Source: Akanthomyces muscarius
Lineage: Eukaryota > Ascomycota > Sordariomycetes > Hypocreales > Cordycipitaceae
Assembly (NCBI RefSeq): GCF_028009165.1
Contig: NC_079243.1
Location: 3,658,001-3,722,000, forward strand
DNA: 64,000 nt
Direction: 5' to 3'
Below are positions 19,663 to 30,675 of this stretch, piece after piece. Position numbers and translations under genes: made by a program. The notes beneath the pieces are model-generated. The model did not search any database and was not told where the DNA came from. It saw only the letters and a list, made by a program, of their open reading frames with translations. Position 1 is the first letter of the stretch, and each line of letters begins with the position of its first letter.

Positions 19663-20589
19663 TTATGCCACACTTTCCCATATAGTCTGGATAGCATCGC
19701 ACGCCCCATCACTAAGAGACCCTCTTTCAATGTTCTTTAGAGTGTCTTCTAGCTGTTCCGGGCTACTCGTGCCAATAATGACACCATCGCCCTCTCTGCC
19801 ATCCAGCGCTGAATGATGCGCCATCCAGCGAGATGCCATTTCCGCCGCACTCACACCCTCCCTTTCCGCCAGCGCATTCCACTGCGCCAGAGGGTTCAAA
19901 TACTTTGAATCACATAGATACGGCTTACACGTGGCCGACGCGGCGTCCATGTTGTTTCTCATCTCTTGCACTTGCGCCACCGTCTTGCCGAGGAAACCGC
20001 CCGCCGAAGGCCCAAAGGCATAAAACGCCATGCCTAGCTTTCGCAGGGTCGGGAAGAGTGCCGTCTCCTTGTCGCGGCTCAGTGGATTGTAGCTGCCTTG
20101 ATACACGGCGGGAAGCGGGTAGCCCCTGTCGCGGCAGTGCTGATAGACGACTTCAATGTCGTGAGGCGGGAAGCCAGAGAGCCCGAAGCGGTGGAAATGG
20201 CCTTGCTGGTAGACCTCGTTCACGGCGGCGAGGGTCTCTGGTAACGGTGTCAGAGGATCCATCTTGTGAAGATAAAACGTCCCGGCTGGCGCGCCCAGTC
20301 TTGCGATGCTCTCTTTGGCCGTTTCCACAATTCGGTCTCTTGTCGCCCACGGCATGGTTTCTGTCCAGGAAGACGGGCTCCATTTCGTATCCAGGGTGAA
20401 TCTCTCCCCAGCGCGCACTTTTCCCAATGCATCTTCAGAGTTTCCATAGGCTTGCGCCGTGTCGATGGTTGTGATGCCGTGCGCACGCAGTATATCCAAG
20501 AACGACTCGAGACTAGTCTCTGGTTTGAACAGGTCTCTGTTGCCGATCCTGGTCCCACCAAAGATGGTCGCTACAGGCCGGCGCATCAT
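19663..20589 (-). CDS. Aldo/keto reductase
   Basis: Single exon of 308 residues, the normal size for an NADPH-dependent aldo/keto reductase with a TIM barrel. The catalytic tetrad is visible: D43 and Y48 in DTAQAYGNS, K69 in TKW and H108 in FYLHKMDP. The C-terminal cofactor-binding loop has GVIIGTSSPEQLEDTL. The sequence is closest in style to the AKR7/aflatoxin-aldehyde-reductase group (FGGTRIG start, AQAYGNSE, YNPLSR). It probably reduces small aldehydes or ketones; the substrate is unknown. The start is at the first of two consecutive ATG codons. Confidence 0.88.
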   Translation of the reverse strand: MMRRPVATIFGGTRIGNRDLFKPETSLESFLDILRAHGITTIDTAQAYGNSEDALGKVRAGERFTLDTKWSPSSWTETMPWATRDRIVETAKESIARLGAPAGTFYLHKMDPLTPLPETLAAVNEVYQQGHFHRFGLSGFPPHDIEVVYQHCRDRGYPLPAVYQGSYNPLSRDKETALFPTLRKLGMAFYAFGPSAGGFLGKTVAQVQEMRNNMDAASATCKPYLCDSKYLNPLAQWNALAEREGVSAAEMASRWMAHHSALDGREGDGVIIGTSSPEQLEDTLKNIERGSLSDGACDAIQTIWESVA

Positions 20590-20886
20590 GCTGGCTTTTG
20601 CTTGTTTTTATGCGGTGCTTATACGGTCTTTGTGAGGCTTAGTTGTCAGATGCGCCTTCACATTATGAAATTGTGTGGTGATGATGATTGATGGTTGGCT
20701 CAACCTCGCCACTCGATATTCAGGTTGTCTACACGTACTATCGCTATAGTGGGGCTTGTCCCGCGCTCATGAAGCCGGCTCAACATGGTAATCGGTCGGT
20801 CGTTTTCTGTAGTAATATTGTAGGGTATCATAAATTACATCTAGCAAATACAATATAGCAATGAACCAAGAGTATCACTAGCCGAA

Positions 20887-21654
20887 TCACCGGCATGGGC
20901 TTCGCTCACGCCCTGCATGTCTGCGCTCTGGAGATCTTGAGCGGCTGCGGTGTCTAGGTCTATCATCCCGATGCCTGCGTCCCCCACGGTCCCGGCTACG
21001 ACTGCGGCTTCGGTGTCTTCTGTGCCGCCCTTCTTCCCTACCAGGCCTGCCCTCTCTCGCGCGACTCCGTTGTCTGCGGTCTCTGTGTTCCCTGTCACGA
21101 CTGCGGCTCCTGTGGCGGCGTCTCGCTCCCTCCTCTCTGTCGCGGCTTCGGCTTCGGTGTCTGCGACGGCCATCTCGATCCCGCCTGTCTCCATCGCGAG
21201 GACGGCGTGACTTTTCCCGGCCCCGTCTCTCGTCGTCCGCGGCCTGATCCGCAACCGCCTTCGCCATCTCCGCTGCATCGTCCGGCGGCCCAGAAGCCGG
21301 CCCAATCTGCCTCTTGTTTCCGACCTCGATGGAGTTGGCACCTGTTGTATCTCTCTGCTTGACGGGCAGCCCCATGGCGCGCGCCATCGCATCTTCCTCG
21401 GCTTCCTTGACTTTGCGCAGTTCTTCTTTGCGCTCGCGTGCTTCGCGCTCCTCTTCCGTCTCGTCGGCGTTGGCGGGTGTCGTGCCGGCCTTGGCGTACC
21501 AGTTGAGGTCTTTGCCCTGTTGCCAGCGGCCCACGGGCGCCTTTAGACTGTGGCCCAGGTAGTTTTCGCGGCGAGACGAGTTGGCGACCTCGTCCCAGCT
21601 GAAGTTGACGCCTCCACGCGAGCCAGTCTTTCGGATTGTCGAGAGGAGATCCAT
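20887..21654 (-). CDS. MMTAG2-like nuclear protein with RS-rich tail
   Basis: Single exon of 255 residues. The first about 80 residues match the MMtag (multiple myeloma tumor-associated protein 2) domain: MDLLSTIRKTGSRGGVNFSW, then a segment ending NYLGHSLKAPVGRWQQG, then KDLNWYAK. From about residue 150 it is an Arg/Asp/Ser/His low-complexity tail with RSRSRDR repeats, like splicing-associated proteins. A role in pre-mRNA processing is inferred from the tail and nuclear homologs; no enzyme domain is present. It is divergent from MED6, whose start lies 268 bases away. Confidence 0.82.
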   Translation of the reverse strand: MDLLSTIRKTGSRGGVNFSWDEVANSSRRENYLGHSLKAPVGRWQQGKDLNWYAKAGTTPANADETEEEREARERKEELRKVKEAEEDAMARAMGLPVKQRDTTGANSIEVGNKRQIGPASGPPDDAAEMAKAVADQAADDERRGREKSRRPRDGDRRDRDGRRRHRSRSRDREEGARRRHRSRSRDREHRDRRQRSRAREGRPGREEGRHRRHRSRSRSRDRGGRRHRDDRPRHRSRSRSPERRHAGRERSPCR

Positions 21655-21921
21655 GGCGTCGGCGGCTCTATGAGCAAGTGTTTACTCTCTGTCGTTTTCA
21701 GAAGTGTGCATGAATCAGATATTTCGATGTAGAGGAATGTGCACACGTTTTTAGGATGTTGAAGAGTGTTTGTGAAGGTGAAGAGTGCAGCGTGTCGGCG
21801 TTTGGCTTAGTAAAATCGTTCCACAGCAGATCTCAGCCCCACGTCATTCTGTCTGCAGCTTCGCGCTCTTGCGCCCGCGCCAGAGCTTCAACATTCCAAA
21901 CCGACTCACCTGCCGCTCACA
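21655..21921. promoter_or_regulatory. Shared divergent promoter, MMTAG2-like / MED6
   Basis: 267 bases between two ATG codons pointing away from each other. Both transcripts must start here, so the region is probably a bidirectional promoter. No TATA box is evident. Confidence 0.55.
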
Positions 21922-22984
21922 ATGGACAGTAAAAACGAACCGCCTCTCGACGAGATCCAATGGCGCTCGCCGCTGCTCATCCAGCAGATGGGAGGCCTGC
22001 ACTCCAACACGATCCTCTTTTACTTTGCCGAGTCGCCTTTCTTTGAGCGCACCTCCAACAACGCCGTCATCATGAGCCAAGCCATGAATAACATGTCCAT
22101 GTACCATTTTATCCAGACTCGCGAAGCCTTTGAAGGGCGACTAAAAACTATGTCTGGGCTCGAGTTTATCGTCGGTGAGGAGCCCGCCGAGTCGGGGCCG
22201 GGTATGGGAACCGGTGTCTGGGTCATTCGCAAGCAAACGAGACGAAAGCGCTACCAGGAAGAGGACGAGATTACGGTGCACGCGTCGTATTTTGTCGTCA
22301 ATGAAAATATATACATGGCGCCCACGCTTGCAGATATTCTTGCATCACGAATCGTACGCAGAAGAGCCCTCCAAGCTCAGAGCTCCATGACTGCAGCAGC
22401 TACTAACAGAGCCTTGCTAGATGACGATATCCTCCGCCATCGCCAAAGCCCTCCCGGCCGCCGAAGCCGCACGACAATGGCGCCCATCCGGCGGCCATAG
22501 CTACAAACCGCCGCCTGCCCCTACCTCCGGGCCAGCAGGCGCCCTCCAAGCCGCGCGCAATCGCATGCACGAACCGAAAGAGGGTACGCCAGCGCCTGGC
22601 GCCCCCACCACTGCAAACAAGGGCGCAGCAGCCGCTGCGCCGCCCAATGTGCAAGAGCTGTCGCTGGAGCGGTCCGCGGAGGAGTCGTTCTGGGTACACA
22701 TGCGGCACGGCGGCGAGTACCTCGACGAGAACCCTATTACGGGTCGGCCGGGCGAGTTCCATCTGTCGTCAACCGGGCGCAAACCCGCCGTGGCGCCGCA
22801 GGTTGCCAACAAGGCGCCGACGGGCATCAGTGCCATGACGGGCCCGCCGCGACTCAACACAAAGGTGGACGATAACAAGAAGGAGGGCAAGACGGAGAAG
22901 ACGCCGCGGTCGGCGATGCCGAAACCGAAGCGCAAGAAGAGCAAGCTTGGCGGCAGCGGGACGCGTACGCCTACGGCAGCATGA
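21922..22984 (+). CDS. MED6: Mediator complex subunit 6
   Basis: Head-module subunit of Mediator, which connects activators to RNA polymerase II. Exons 21922-22353 and 22421-22984 give 331 residues. The 67-base intron starts GTACGC, has CTACTAAC and ends GCTAG, and joins LADILASRI to MTISSAIAKAL in frame. The N-terminal domain shows the MED6 marks IQWRSPLLIQQMGGLHSNTI, LFYFAESPFFERTSNN, FEGRLKTMSGLEFIV and YFVVNENIYMAPTLADIL. The C-terminal third is Pro/Ala/Lys-rich and ends in a basic segment (PKPKRKKSK), as in other filamentous fungi. Confidence 0.95.
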
Positions 22985-23126
22985 GGCAAGAACGGCAATG
23001 GGCAATGACATGGCTTTCAGCGATTATGATTTTTCTTGTTGGATTTGTGGTTACAAACACAGGATAGCTGCGTGAATATTAATGATACCCCCTCCTTCAA
23101 GTCCAACACAAGGCACACAAGAGGCC

Positions 23127-24336
23127 CTAGATGGTGTGTCCGCCGTCGGCAGAAATGATAGCGCCCTGCAGGAAGGACGCCTTGGAGCTGGCGGCGAACA
23201 GGATCACGTCTGCAATCTCCTGCGGCGTCGCCTTTCTCGGCACTGGCATCCCACGCACCGCAGCTCCGTCCTCGGGAATATCTACAGTAAACGACGTGCT
23301 GCAAAGTGGTCAGCCAAACAAGTAGAGGGAAAAATCGAATCTGCTTACTCGGTGATGCCTGGGCAAACGGCATTGATGCGAATGTCGTATGGTGAGCACT
23401 GCGAGAAACCTGGTCAGCTCGGGGCTCAAGGCGGGAGCGTGGTGTTCTGCGTACATCGAGAGCATCTGACTTGGTCATCTGGATAACTGCCGCCTTGGAC
23501 GCGGCGTAAGGTGCTGACAGAAAAGAGGAAAGTTAGCGATCTGGCCAACGGGCTGCAACTTGCTTTCACCGATTTTTCCATCCTACTTTTTCCTGGTATG
23601 GGTGAGATGCCAAGGCTGCTGGCCACATTGACAATGGCCCCCCGTGAGCCTGGTCGGCCGTCATGCGACGGTAGCGGCTCTTGCGTCTTCATCTGGCGCG
23701 TCTGCTCGCGCATGCAGAGCCATACGCCGCGCGCATTCACTGAAAATACATTGTCAAAGTCCGAGGTCTCAAGATCTGTCGAGGCAGCTTCTGGGCCATA
23801 GATGCCTACATTCCCCCCTGTGTTAGTCGCATCTTCCCCCTTGCCGTCAGGTTGTGGGGGGTGTTATTGTACCTGCGCAGTTGACTGCATAGTCAATACG
23901 CTTAAAAGTTTCGACGGTGGCCTCTATTGCTTTTTTAACGTCTGATTCCACGCGCACGTCGACTGCAAAGACAAGAGCGTGTGCATCTGGGGCGACGGCG
24001 AGAATAGCAGCCTTGGTGTCTTGGAGCCGAGCGACGTCGGTGTCGGCAATGCTAATTCTGGTGCATCCCTCTGCCGCAAATGAAACGGCAGTCTGCTGGC
24101 CGATCCCTAAGAAGAAGAAATCAGCCCTCTGGTATGATGCTCAAGCGTTGTAGCATCTCCCAAGTCAAAACGTAGCACTCCCGGTCCACGCCGTTGCATC
24201 ATCATCCTCTTGCATTATTTCTATTGCTTTAATTGCTCTCTTTGAAAGAGATCGACGATGATAAAAAGGTCAAATATAAACAAGACTTACCAGAGCCTGC
24301 ACCAGTCACAAAAGCCACACCAGGATACAGCGTCAT
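23127..24336 (-). CDS. Short-chain dehydrogenase/reductase, six exons
   Basis: Spliced by hand: 24291-24336, 23873-24106, 23587-23805, 23455-23513, 23349-23398 and 23127-23298. All junctions are GT...AG and in frame, giving 259 residues, the classic SDR length. Cofactor motif TGAGSGIG is at 11-18, NCAG at 91-94, the serine region NVASS near 154, and the catalytic pair Y169 and K173 in PYAASKAAV. The C-terminal end is FLQGAIISADGGHTI, typical of the classical family. Introns are 50-184 bases, several with CTAAC branch sites. The substrate is unknown; it is a generic NAD(P)-dependent alcohol or ketone oxidoreductase. Unspliced frames give only fragments, so this gene is easily missed. Confidence 0.88.
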
Positions 24337-25081
24337 TATTTTGTGAGGTTGGGTAATAATGCGGAGATCGGAAGGGTGCCTAATAGTTCGGGTATCGGCA
24401 AGCCGGAATCGGGACTCGCCGTCACAGTGAAACCCGTGGTGCGGATCGCAGCGCGGCACGATCGCAACAGGGCTGAACCTGAATTGACAAGGGCTCAGAA
24501 AAATCGAGGATGGGCGCCTAGTATAATACAGCTGGCGCAGGAGAACAAGGTGAATTGACTGAGATCGGCTGCATGTATATGAAAAGAAGAGAAAGGCATC
24601 GTCAGAACTAAACTGGGAATCTACAGCATGCACTAAGAAAGGGCGCATGCGTGATGCAACCCAACCCCCAACCCCTCCGAAATTCCCAACGAAAAAAGAC
24701 TTTCACATCCCCGCACGGCTAGCAGTAATCCCATTTCTGATATAACGGACTACGGGACGGAAGCGAAGCGTGTGCTCCGGGCGGAAACATCGAGACACGT
24801 CACAGATGCCCTTTGACGGCCGGCCGGCAACGGCACTCTTCACTACACCACACATTCAAGTACTACCACGTCGGCAAGGGTTACACCAACGATTATGCAA
24901 ATGCCCATGTAAAAATATATCTAGTTTCTCTTCCCAGCTTCCAGATCCTCCAATATTTACGCCAGTATGTATATAAATAAAATGCAAAGTATGATGAGTC
25001 CCAGAGTCATGATCCTCCATGCCGTTCCGCGGCACCCGCGCCCATCACCACTCCACTATTCAGATGCCGAGCATGCATTCT
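24337..25081. other. Intergenic, no gene seen
   Basis: Upstream region of the SDR gene and 3' region of ECM16. Nothing else recognised. Confidence 0.5.
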
Positions 25082-28000
25082 TCACTCCACCACCCATCCC
25101 TTGCCCGCCATCTTCCTTTGCTTGACCTTTTTGGCCGGCAGCTGCCAGCCCTGCCCTCCAGTGTTCTCGGCCCGCAGGTACGGATTAACCCAGCACTCGC
25201 GCGTGCTGCCGCCGTCCACCGCCGCCGACGGCGCGCGCGTCTCCTTGATGGGCTTGCCGTAGGTCAGCAGCGAGGTGCCCTTGGCCAGCCCGGCCAGCTG
25301 TCCGCCCGAGACGTCGGTGAGCGCATGCATCCTGGTCTTGGGCGTCTTTGACCCGTCGCCCGTCGTTGTCGCGCGCTGCAGGTACGAGTAGACAATGTAC
25401 TCTGGGCACTCTTGGATGCTGAGGTGTGCCATGGGTGATGTCGGGTGAATGTAAACTAGGCCACTCTCGCTGGCGGCGCTTGATGCGCCATGCAGGGGAA
25501 TCAGAGGTACATACGGTACGTCAATCGCACGCTTCGGCTTGCGGTGCTGCTCGGGGGGCACAGGGGCCTTGTCTGCGCGAATCGCAACCTGGTCGATGAA
25601 ACCGGCAGCAGCCATTTGTTTAAGCGCAGCCACCTGCTTGGCAGATGGCGGGTCAAGTTTGTCTTTGTACTTGATGCTGGAGAATGATGGGATATTCGTC
25701 CGCAGCAGATCCGTGATTTGTTTGCGCAGCTGCTGGATTTCCTTGAGCACCTTGAAGCGCACAAAGTGGCTTTCGCACCAGGCTTCCGTGGGCTCGTGCG
25801 CAAACTCGCCCACGACCTGCAGCAGTTTGATGGCGTCAGACTTGTCGTCGAGGTAGCAAAAGTTGCGGTGGACCTCGTTGAACATGCGTCGCGCGTTGAC
25901 TTGCTTCGTCTCGGCCACAATGTCGGCGTTGGTGCGGATCGCGCCCTCTTCCTGTGCTGCAAGAGCCGGTACAGCCTGCGCCTCGGGTAAGAACACTTCC
26001 GCGGCAGACAAGCCAGCAACGAGAGCAATGGTATAAGGCAAGCAGTCGTGCAAGTGTCCAACAAGTAAAATTCTGGCAAATCGGGGTGAAAGAGGAAACA
26101 CAGACATTGTCTGGCCAATTTGCGTAATCTGGCCGCTGGATGAGATTGCTGAAAGATATTCCAGTAGCTTCTCGGCGGTGGTCAGGCTATGTCGTTCTGG
26201 AGGCGTGGGAAAGGGAAAGTTGACGACATTCTGCAAATTCATAGACTTGAGCTGCAGAACAACACCCTCGATCGGCATGCGCAAAAGCTCGGGGTCCGCA
26301 AACTCCTCAAAGTCGCGCTCAAATACAGCAGACGAGTAGAGTCTGTAGCAGTGGCCGGGGCCTGTACGGCCTGCACGACCCGCGCGCTGATTGGCACTAG
26401 CTTTGCTGATCCAGCCAATATCATAGCTCTGCACGCCGCTCTGGCGGTCGTAGTTTCGGTCCTTGACTCGACCACAATCAAACACGAATCGAGTACCTGG
26501 AATGGTCAAAGACGTTTCAGCAACGTTGGTGGCTAGGATAATTTGTCTCGTGCCGTCAGGTGCGGGCTCAAAGACCCTCATCTGTTCGCGTGTAGGCAGG
26601 AGCGAGTAGAGAGGCAGAATCTGAGCTTTTAGAGGCGCGGCTTCTTGTTCCTCTTCAATCACAAACTCATCCTCCTCCTCTTCACCGTCCGATATTATCT
26701 CGTCCAAATCATCGTAGGTGTTGTCGTCAACATCACCGAAATCGAGGTCTTCCACCTCCAGTGGTGCTTCAGATGCTGATATCCGTACTTTGGGACCTGC
26801 TGCAGATCTAAGCCCCCCGAACGCCGTTTTCAAGCGCTCACTGAGCTGAAGAATTTCGTTGCGACCAGTGAGAAAAACGAGAAATCCACCAGGCGGCAGT
26901 TTTCTATGCCCGCGACTGATCTTGCGGAAGGCTTCTTCGACGTAGTCGTGGTGTGTCTTGCGAGCAAAGTGCATTGTAACGGGGTGCTGTCTGCCTTCCA
27001 CCTCAAGAACCGGAGGAGGTGTAGGGAATAGATTGGGGTTCATGGTAAGATCTTCAATTCGAAGTGTGGCGGACATGATGACGAGTTTCAGCGGCTTGAG
27101 CTTGGGGTCTTCCTCAGCTAGCTCAGCCCGGAGTTTGATGACTCTGCTTAGCATACCAATCAAAATGTCTGTATTCACACTCCGTTCGTGTGCTTCATCA
27201 ATGATGACAGCTGAATATTTTTTGAGGGTAATATCTTGGGCAATTTCGCGGAGTAAGATACCATCCGTCATGAATTTGACGGCAGTCTTATCGTCAACAT
27301 TTCCTTCAAATCGAATTTGGTAGGCAACGGCTGACGAGTGATCGCCCAGTTCCTCAGCTACACGCTTGGACATACTGACAGCAGCGACTCGACGAGGCTG
27401 CGTGACGCCAATCATGCCCGGTGTCTCCGAGTCCTTCGCTCCATAGCCAGCTTCGTACAGAAACTGGGGTACTTGGGTCGTCTTACCCGAACCCGTAGCA
27501 CCACAGATGACGACTATGTTGTGGTTGTGGATAGCTTCCATAAGTTTCTGCTCCTCTGAAACGACTGGAAGTTTCAATCGAGCTTCTTCGATTTCTGCGG
27601 TTCTTGTGACAGTGACGCTGAATGCCTTTCTTTCTATATTCTCAGTAGGCTGTAGCTCCATGGGTAGCGGGTCCTGTTCAGGAGCCCGTGGAACAAAGTT
27701 CTCTGGCTTTGGAATCACCATATTGCTTGTTGTCGGATCATTTGGGTTGAATCCTAGGGCTTCGTTACGCTGTTGTGTTGCCCAGGCTTTGAAGATGGAG
27801 GATCTTTGCGATTTTTGCGCACTTGTCTCTTCATCTTCCTCATCATCCTCGTCGTCGTCCTCGTCGTCGTCACTGTCATCTTCAACAGAGTCCTCCTCGT
27901 CATTTTCGTCTTCGTCTTGCGGCTCGTCGTCACCGTCGTCACTTATGCCATTCCACTCGTCCTCATCGTTCTCACTCTCGCTTTCTGAAGAGGGTAATTC

Positions 28001-28660
28001 GACAGGTGCAGTGACTTTAGATTTGACGCCGCCTCGTTTTCGTCGCTTCTGAATCACCGGTCTTCCATCTTCGTCGACATCGAGCGGTCGCTTCAAGCCG
28101 GATCCTATTGCGGTTGGTGTTTGTGTGGGGCCAGCTTCGGTATCTGTGGACTTCTTTTCGCTTTTCAATGTCGCAACAGGCGCGTGCTTTGAGGCAGCAG
28201 CCGGCTCGTCGTCATTCTCGTCGCTATTGTCATCTTCAACTGCCTCGTGCCTTTCCTCCAGAAGCTCGTCTTCGTCCTCAATTCCAGCTCGAGCTTCTCT
28301 CAGTGCTCTTGACAGACTCTGCTTCTTAGTCTCACGGCCTTGACCTAGAGATTTGCTGCTCGAGAATAAACTCGTGTCGACCTTTGTTGATGCCAGTTTG
28401 GCCAGCAGCTCTCGGTTCTCGTCCTTGCGAAGCTTGGTGTCAATGTACTTTTCGAGACGCTTGGCTTTCTTCGAGCTCATTTTCCCAGCCTCCTGCTTGA
28501 GCTCCTCCTTCATGCGTGCGCGCTTGTCCGCCCATTCTTGCTTGTCGGTCGAGTCGATGATTTCTTGGTTGGAGTCTGGGACATCGTGGCGGGCATTTTC
28601 TTTGGCTCGCTCACGGGCCAGCACCCTGTGCTTGCGCTGTCTGGGAACAAATTTTGCCAT
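25082..28660 (-). CDS. ECM16: DEAH-box RNA helicase of the small-subunit processome
   Basis: Homolog of yeast Ecm16/Dhr1 (human DHX37), a nucleolar helicase that removes U3 snoRNA from pre-18S rRNA. Single exon of 1,192 residues from the first ATG (MAKFVPRQRKHRV); the open frame extends slightly further up but without ATG. The basic N-terminus is followed by a strongly acidic stretch near residues 235-285. The helicase core has GATGSGKTTQ at about 390, DEAH at about 490, SAT at about 530 and QRAGRAGRTG at about 760. Helicase-associated and OB-fold regions follow, and the C-terminus is basic (KKVKQRKMAGKGWV). Acidic inserts within the core (DDLDEIISDGEEEEDEF) are common in this subfamily. Confidence 0.95.
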   Translation of the reverse strand: MAKFVPRQRKHRVLARERAKENARHDVPDSNQEIIDSTDKQEWADKRARMKEELKQEAGKMSSKKAKRLEKYIDTKLRKDENRELLAKLASTKVDTSLFSSSKSLGQGRETKKQSLSRALREARAGIEDEDELLEERHEAVEDDNSDENDDEPAAASKHAPVATLKSEKKSTDTEAGPTQTPTAIGSGLKRPLDVDEDGRPVIQKRRKRGGVKSKVTAPVELPSSESESENDEDEWNGISDDGDDEPQDEDENDEEDSVEDDSDDDEDDDEDDEEDEETSAQKSQRSSIFKAWATQQRNEALGFNPNDPTTSNMVIPKPENFVPRAPEQDPLPMELQPTENIERKAFSVTVTRTAEIEEARLKLPVVSEEQKLMEAIHNHNIVVICGATGSGKTTQVPQFLYEAGYGAKDSETPGMIGVTQPRRVAAVSMSKRVAEELGDHSSAVAYQIRFEGNVDDKTAVKFMTDGILLREIAQDITLKKYSAVIIDEAHERSVNTDILIGMLSRVIKLRAELAEEDPKLKPLKLVIMSATLRIEDLTMNPNLFPTPPPVLEVEGRQHPVTMHFARKTHHDYVEEAFRKISRGHRKLPPGGFLVFLTGRNEILQLSERLKTAFGGLRSAAGPKVRISASEAPLEVEDLDFGDVDDNTYDDLDEIISDGEEEEDEFVIEEEQEAAPLKAQILPLYSLLPTREQMRVFEPAPDGTRQIILATNVAETSLTIPGTRFVFDCGRVKDRNYDRQSGVQSYDIGWISKASANQRAGRAGRTGPGHCYRLYSSAVFERDFEEFADPELLRMPIEGVVLQLKSMNLQNVVNFPFPTPPERHSLTTAEKLLEYLSAISSSGQITQIGQTMSVFPLSPRFARILLVGHLHDCLPYTIALVAGLSAAEVFLPEAQAVPALAAQEEGAIRTNADIVAETKQVNARRMFNEVHRNFCYLDDKSDAIKLLQVVGEFAHEPTEAWCESHFVRFKVLKEIQQLRKQITDLLRTNIPSFSSIKYKDKLDPPSAKQVAALKQMAAAGFIDQVAIRADKAPVPPEQHRKPKRAIDVPYVPLIPLHGASSAASESGLVYIHPTSPMAHLSIQECPEYIVYSYLQRATTTGDGSKTPKTRMHALTDVSGGQLAGLAKGTSLLTYGKPIKETRAPSAAVDGGSTRECWVNPYLRAENTGGQGWQLPAKKVKQRKMAGKGWVVE

Positions 28661-28926
28661 TTCCGTATGAATTGGCACGAAACGGCAGACTTGTTCAAAA
28701 AATTACGTGCACAAAGGTTTTTTCGCCCGAGTACTCTATAGATAAATTGGCGACCGGCACTACCTAGAAATTTTGGTGGAGCTCGGTTTTGCCGCTCCCG
28801 ACCGCAAAAGTCTGCAACCCAAACGAGACTAGTGCGGGGCGGTGAACTCGCAGCACCAAGCTGATCATGTTTGTCGTGGTCAAGCTTACCCGGGACTCAT
28901 TTGAGAGTTGACAACATCACAGCAAC
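28661..28926. promoter_or_regulatory. Shared divergent promoter, ECM16 / PAC3
   Basis: 266 bases between opposite ATG codons of a ribosome-assembly helicase and a proteasome-assembly chaperone. Probably bidirectional; no TATA box seen. Confidence 0.5.
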
Positions 28927-29420
28927 ATGGCAGCCCTCGACGTGAAAGAAGATGCGTATCCCGCTAAAAGCCAGACAGCAGCTGGAGTAGTAAATGGAGT
29001 CGCTACAGAGGTATGCTCGACGAGTTACTCTGATCGAATTTTGGTCACAATCAGCCAGGAAGGAAAACTGTCACAATGGGTGAGTAGACGGCTGCTATAG
29101 TACCACTCATCAGCTTATCTCGAGTATAGGTTCAGGTTCCCTTGACACCATCCGCAGCCGGAAGTGTAGAAATGACGTTGCCTACTGCAAGTCATGGTCT
29201 TCTTCCATCTACACACCTCACTCCAACGACACTGTTAGGTGGAGGTGGGGAAGACCGCGAGACAATTGGACAACTTTACGCGGCGCAAATTGCAAGCTAC
29301 TTATCCCTACGTTACCCGGATGATAGACGAAACTTGGTTGTTGGATTTGGGTTGAAAAATATCGACAAAGAGAGAGAAGCATTTTTTGACCTTTTCGAAC
29401 TGGCTCAAAAAGTCTTGTAA
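28927..29420 (+). CDS. PAC3: Proteasome assembly chaperone 3 homolog
   Basis: Exons 28927-29079 and 29130-29420 give 147 residues. The intron is 50 bases (GTGAGT...GTATAG). The N-terminal half has the PAC3 pattern: YPAKSQTAAGVVNGVATEV, then SYSDRILVTISQEGKLSQW, then VQVPL. The C-terminal half ends in LVVGFGLKNIDKEREAFFDL, also family-typical. PAC3 pairs with PAC4 and helps build the alpha ring of the 20S proteasome. The frame given by unspliced DNA lacks the first 51 residues. Confidence 0.82.
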
Positions 29421-30675
29421 TTCGCTCTGCGACCCTTATGGAGACCCGCACGCAAAGCGATGATGAGGCCCCCCCAGCACGTACAAATAAGGCGGGAATT
29501 AAAGCAAAGATGCCTTGACTTGGTACACTGCATCTCTGAAAGTACAATAGTACTATAAGATTACCACCATATACGTGACACTGCCGGCTAAGGAAGCAAG
29601 GGAATGCCAGGGATCCAAGCTAAGTGCGGCTTACCAAGTCCTCCTATCGTCTTGTGGATGAAGCTTTAAGTTCGTAAACATTTCTCATTGGTATATCGAG
29701 CGCTCCCAGAGCTTTTCATGCCGCGCCGGGCAACGGCAAAAGTGCTGACGTTAGGATTGCAGCATACCGTGAACCCAACAACAGACAAGTGCAGCTGCTA
29801 CAGGTGAAAATGATAATCCTGAGATCAAGTAAATATTATTTTTCTGAGCTAGCTGATGAATCATGGCTCATGGCATCTCTTGGGTTACTTGCAATACCGT
29901 TCGTCTGTTTCTGGAAGAACGGCCCGGTGATCTGCTTCCCGAATAGGTCGCTGTCCCTTGATGACGAATCTCATTGTTATCACGCTCATCCAGCACTCTA
30001 GAGCTCCTTGCATCAAAGAGAAAGATCACACTCCGTCGCTCGCGTCATGTTGGCAGCGCGAATCCGAGTCTACCTCGACGGTATAACCAGTCTCAGCATG
30101 AGCCAGTGGATGGACATAAACTGACCTTCGCAGACCATGCTCCAAAGTTTCTCGGGAGCTTCCCGACCCTGGCTGGCGCATATGAAAACGGGCAAGTAAT
30201 CCCTATGAACCAGCGCGTGCTCTAACGTAGTCCACCAATCGGGCCTTTGCGGCGCGCCAGGCATCGAGTCTGGGAATACGCGTCCGGGGAGGTGGCTGCG
30301 CCAGCAAGCAGAGCAGCCTCGTCCCCGACACAATGAACGAAGCTGATGGACGAAAATACCCTTGAAATTCGTTGTAAGTCATTGCTCATATATAGTGCCA
30401 CACTACGAACCTCGGGCGCGAGACATGTTCGTCTCCAGTCATTTGGCTGCCATATACTAGCCAGGGTGCTATCAGCGAGACAATACAGCTATTTTGCGGG
30501 TTCGTTCGCATTGGCGTAGACCAATTTGTGCGTCGACTGCAATAAACAGCCAAACCAGAAAGCATTACAGGCGACGCTCGACTGCTGCTAGGGCAAGGGT
30601 AACCAACTCTGTAAACCTCTAGAACGACTTACAAGCTGTCACAAATTTAGTTAATGCACCAATAAAATGCAGTTT
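29421..30675. other. Long intergenic region, no gene seen
   Basis: About 1.25 kb between two 3' ends (PAC3 on plus, the 6PGDH-like gene on minus). Only short frames without resemblance to known proteins; no tRNA or repeat recognised. Confidence 0.45.
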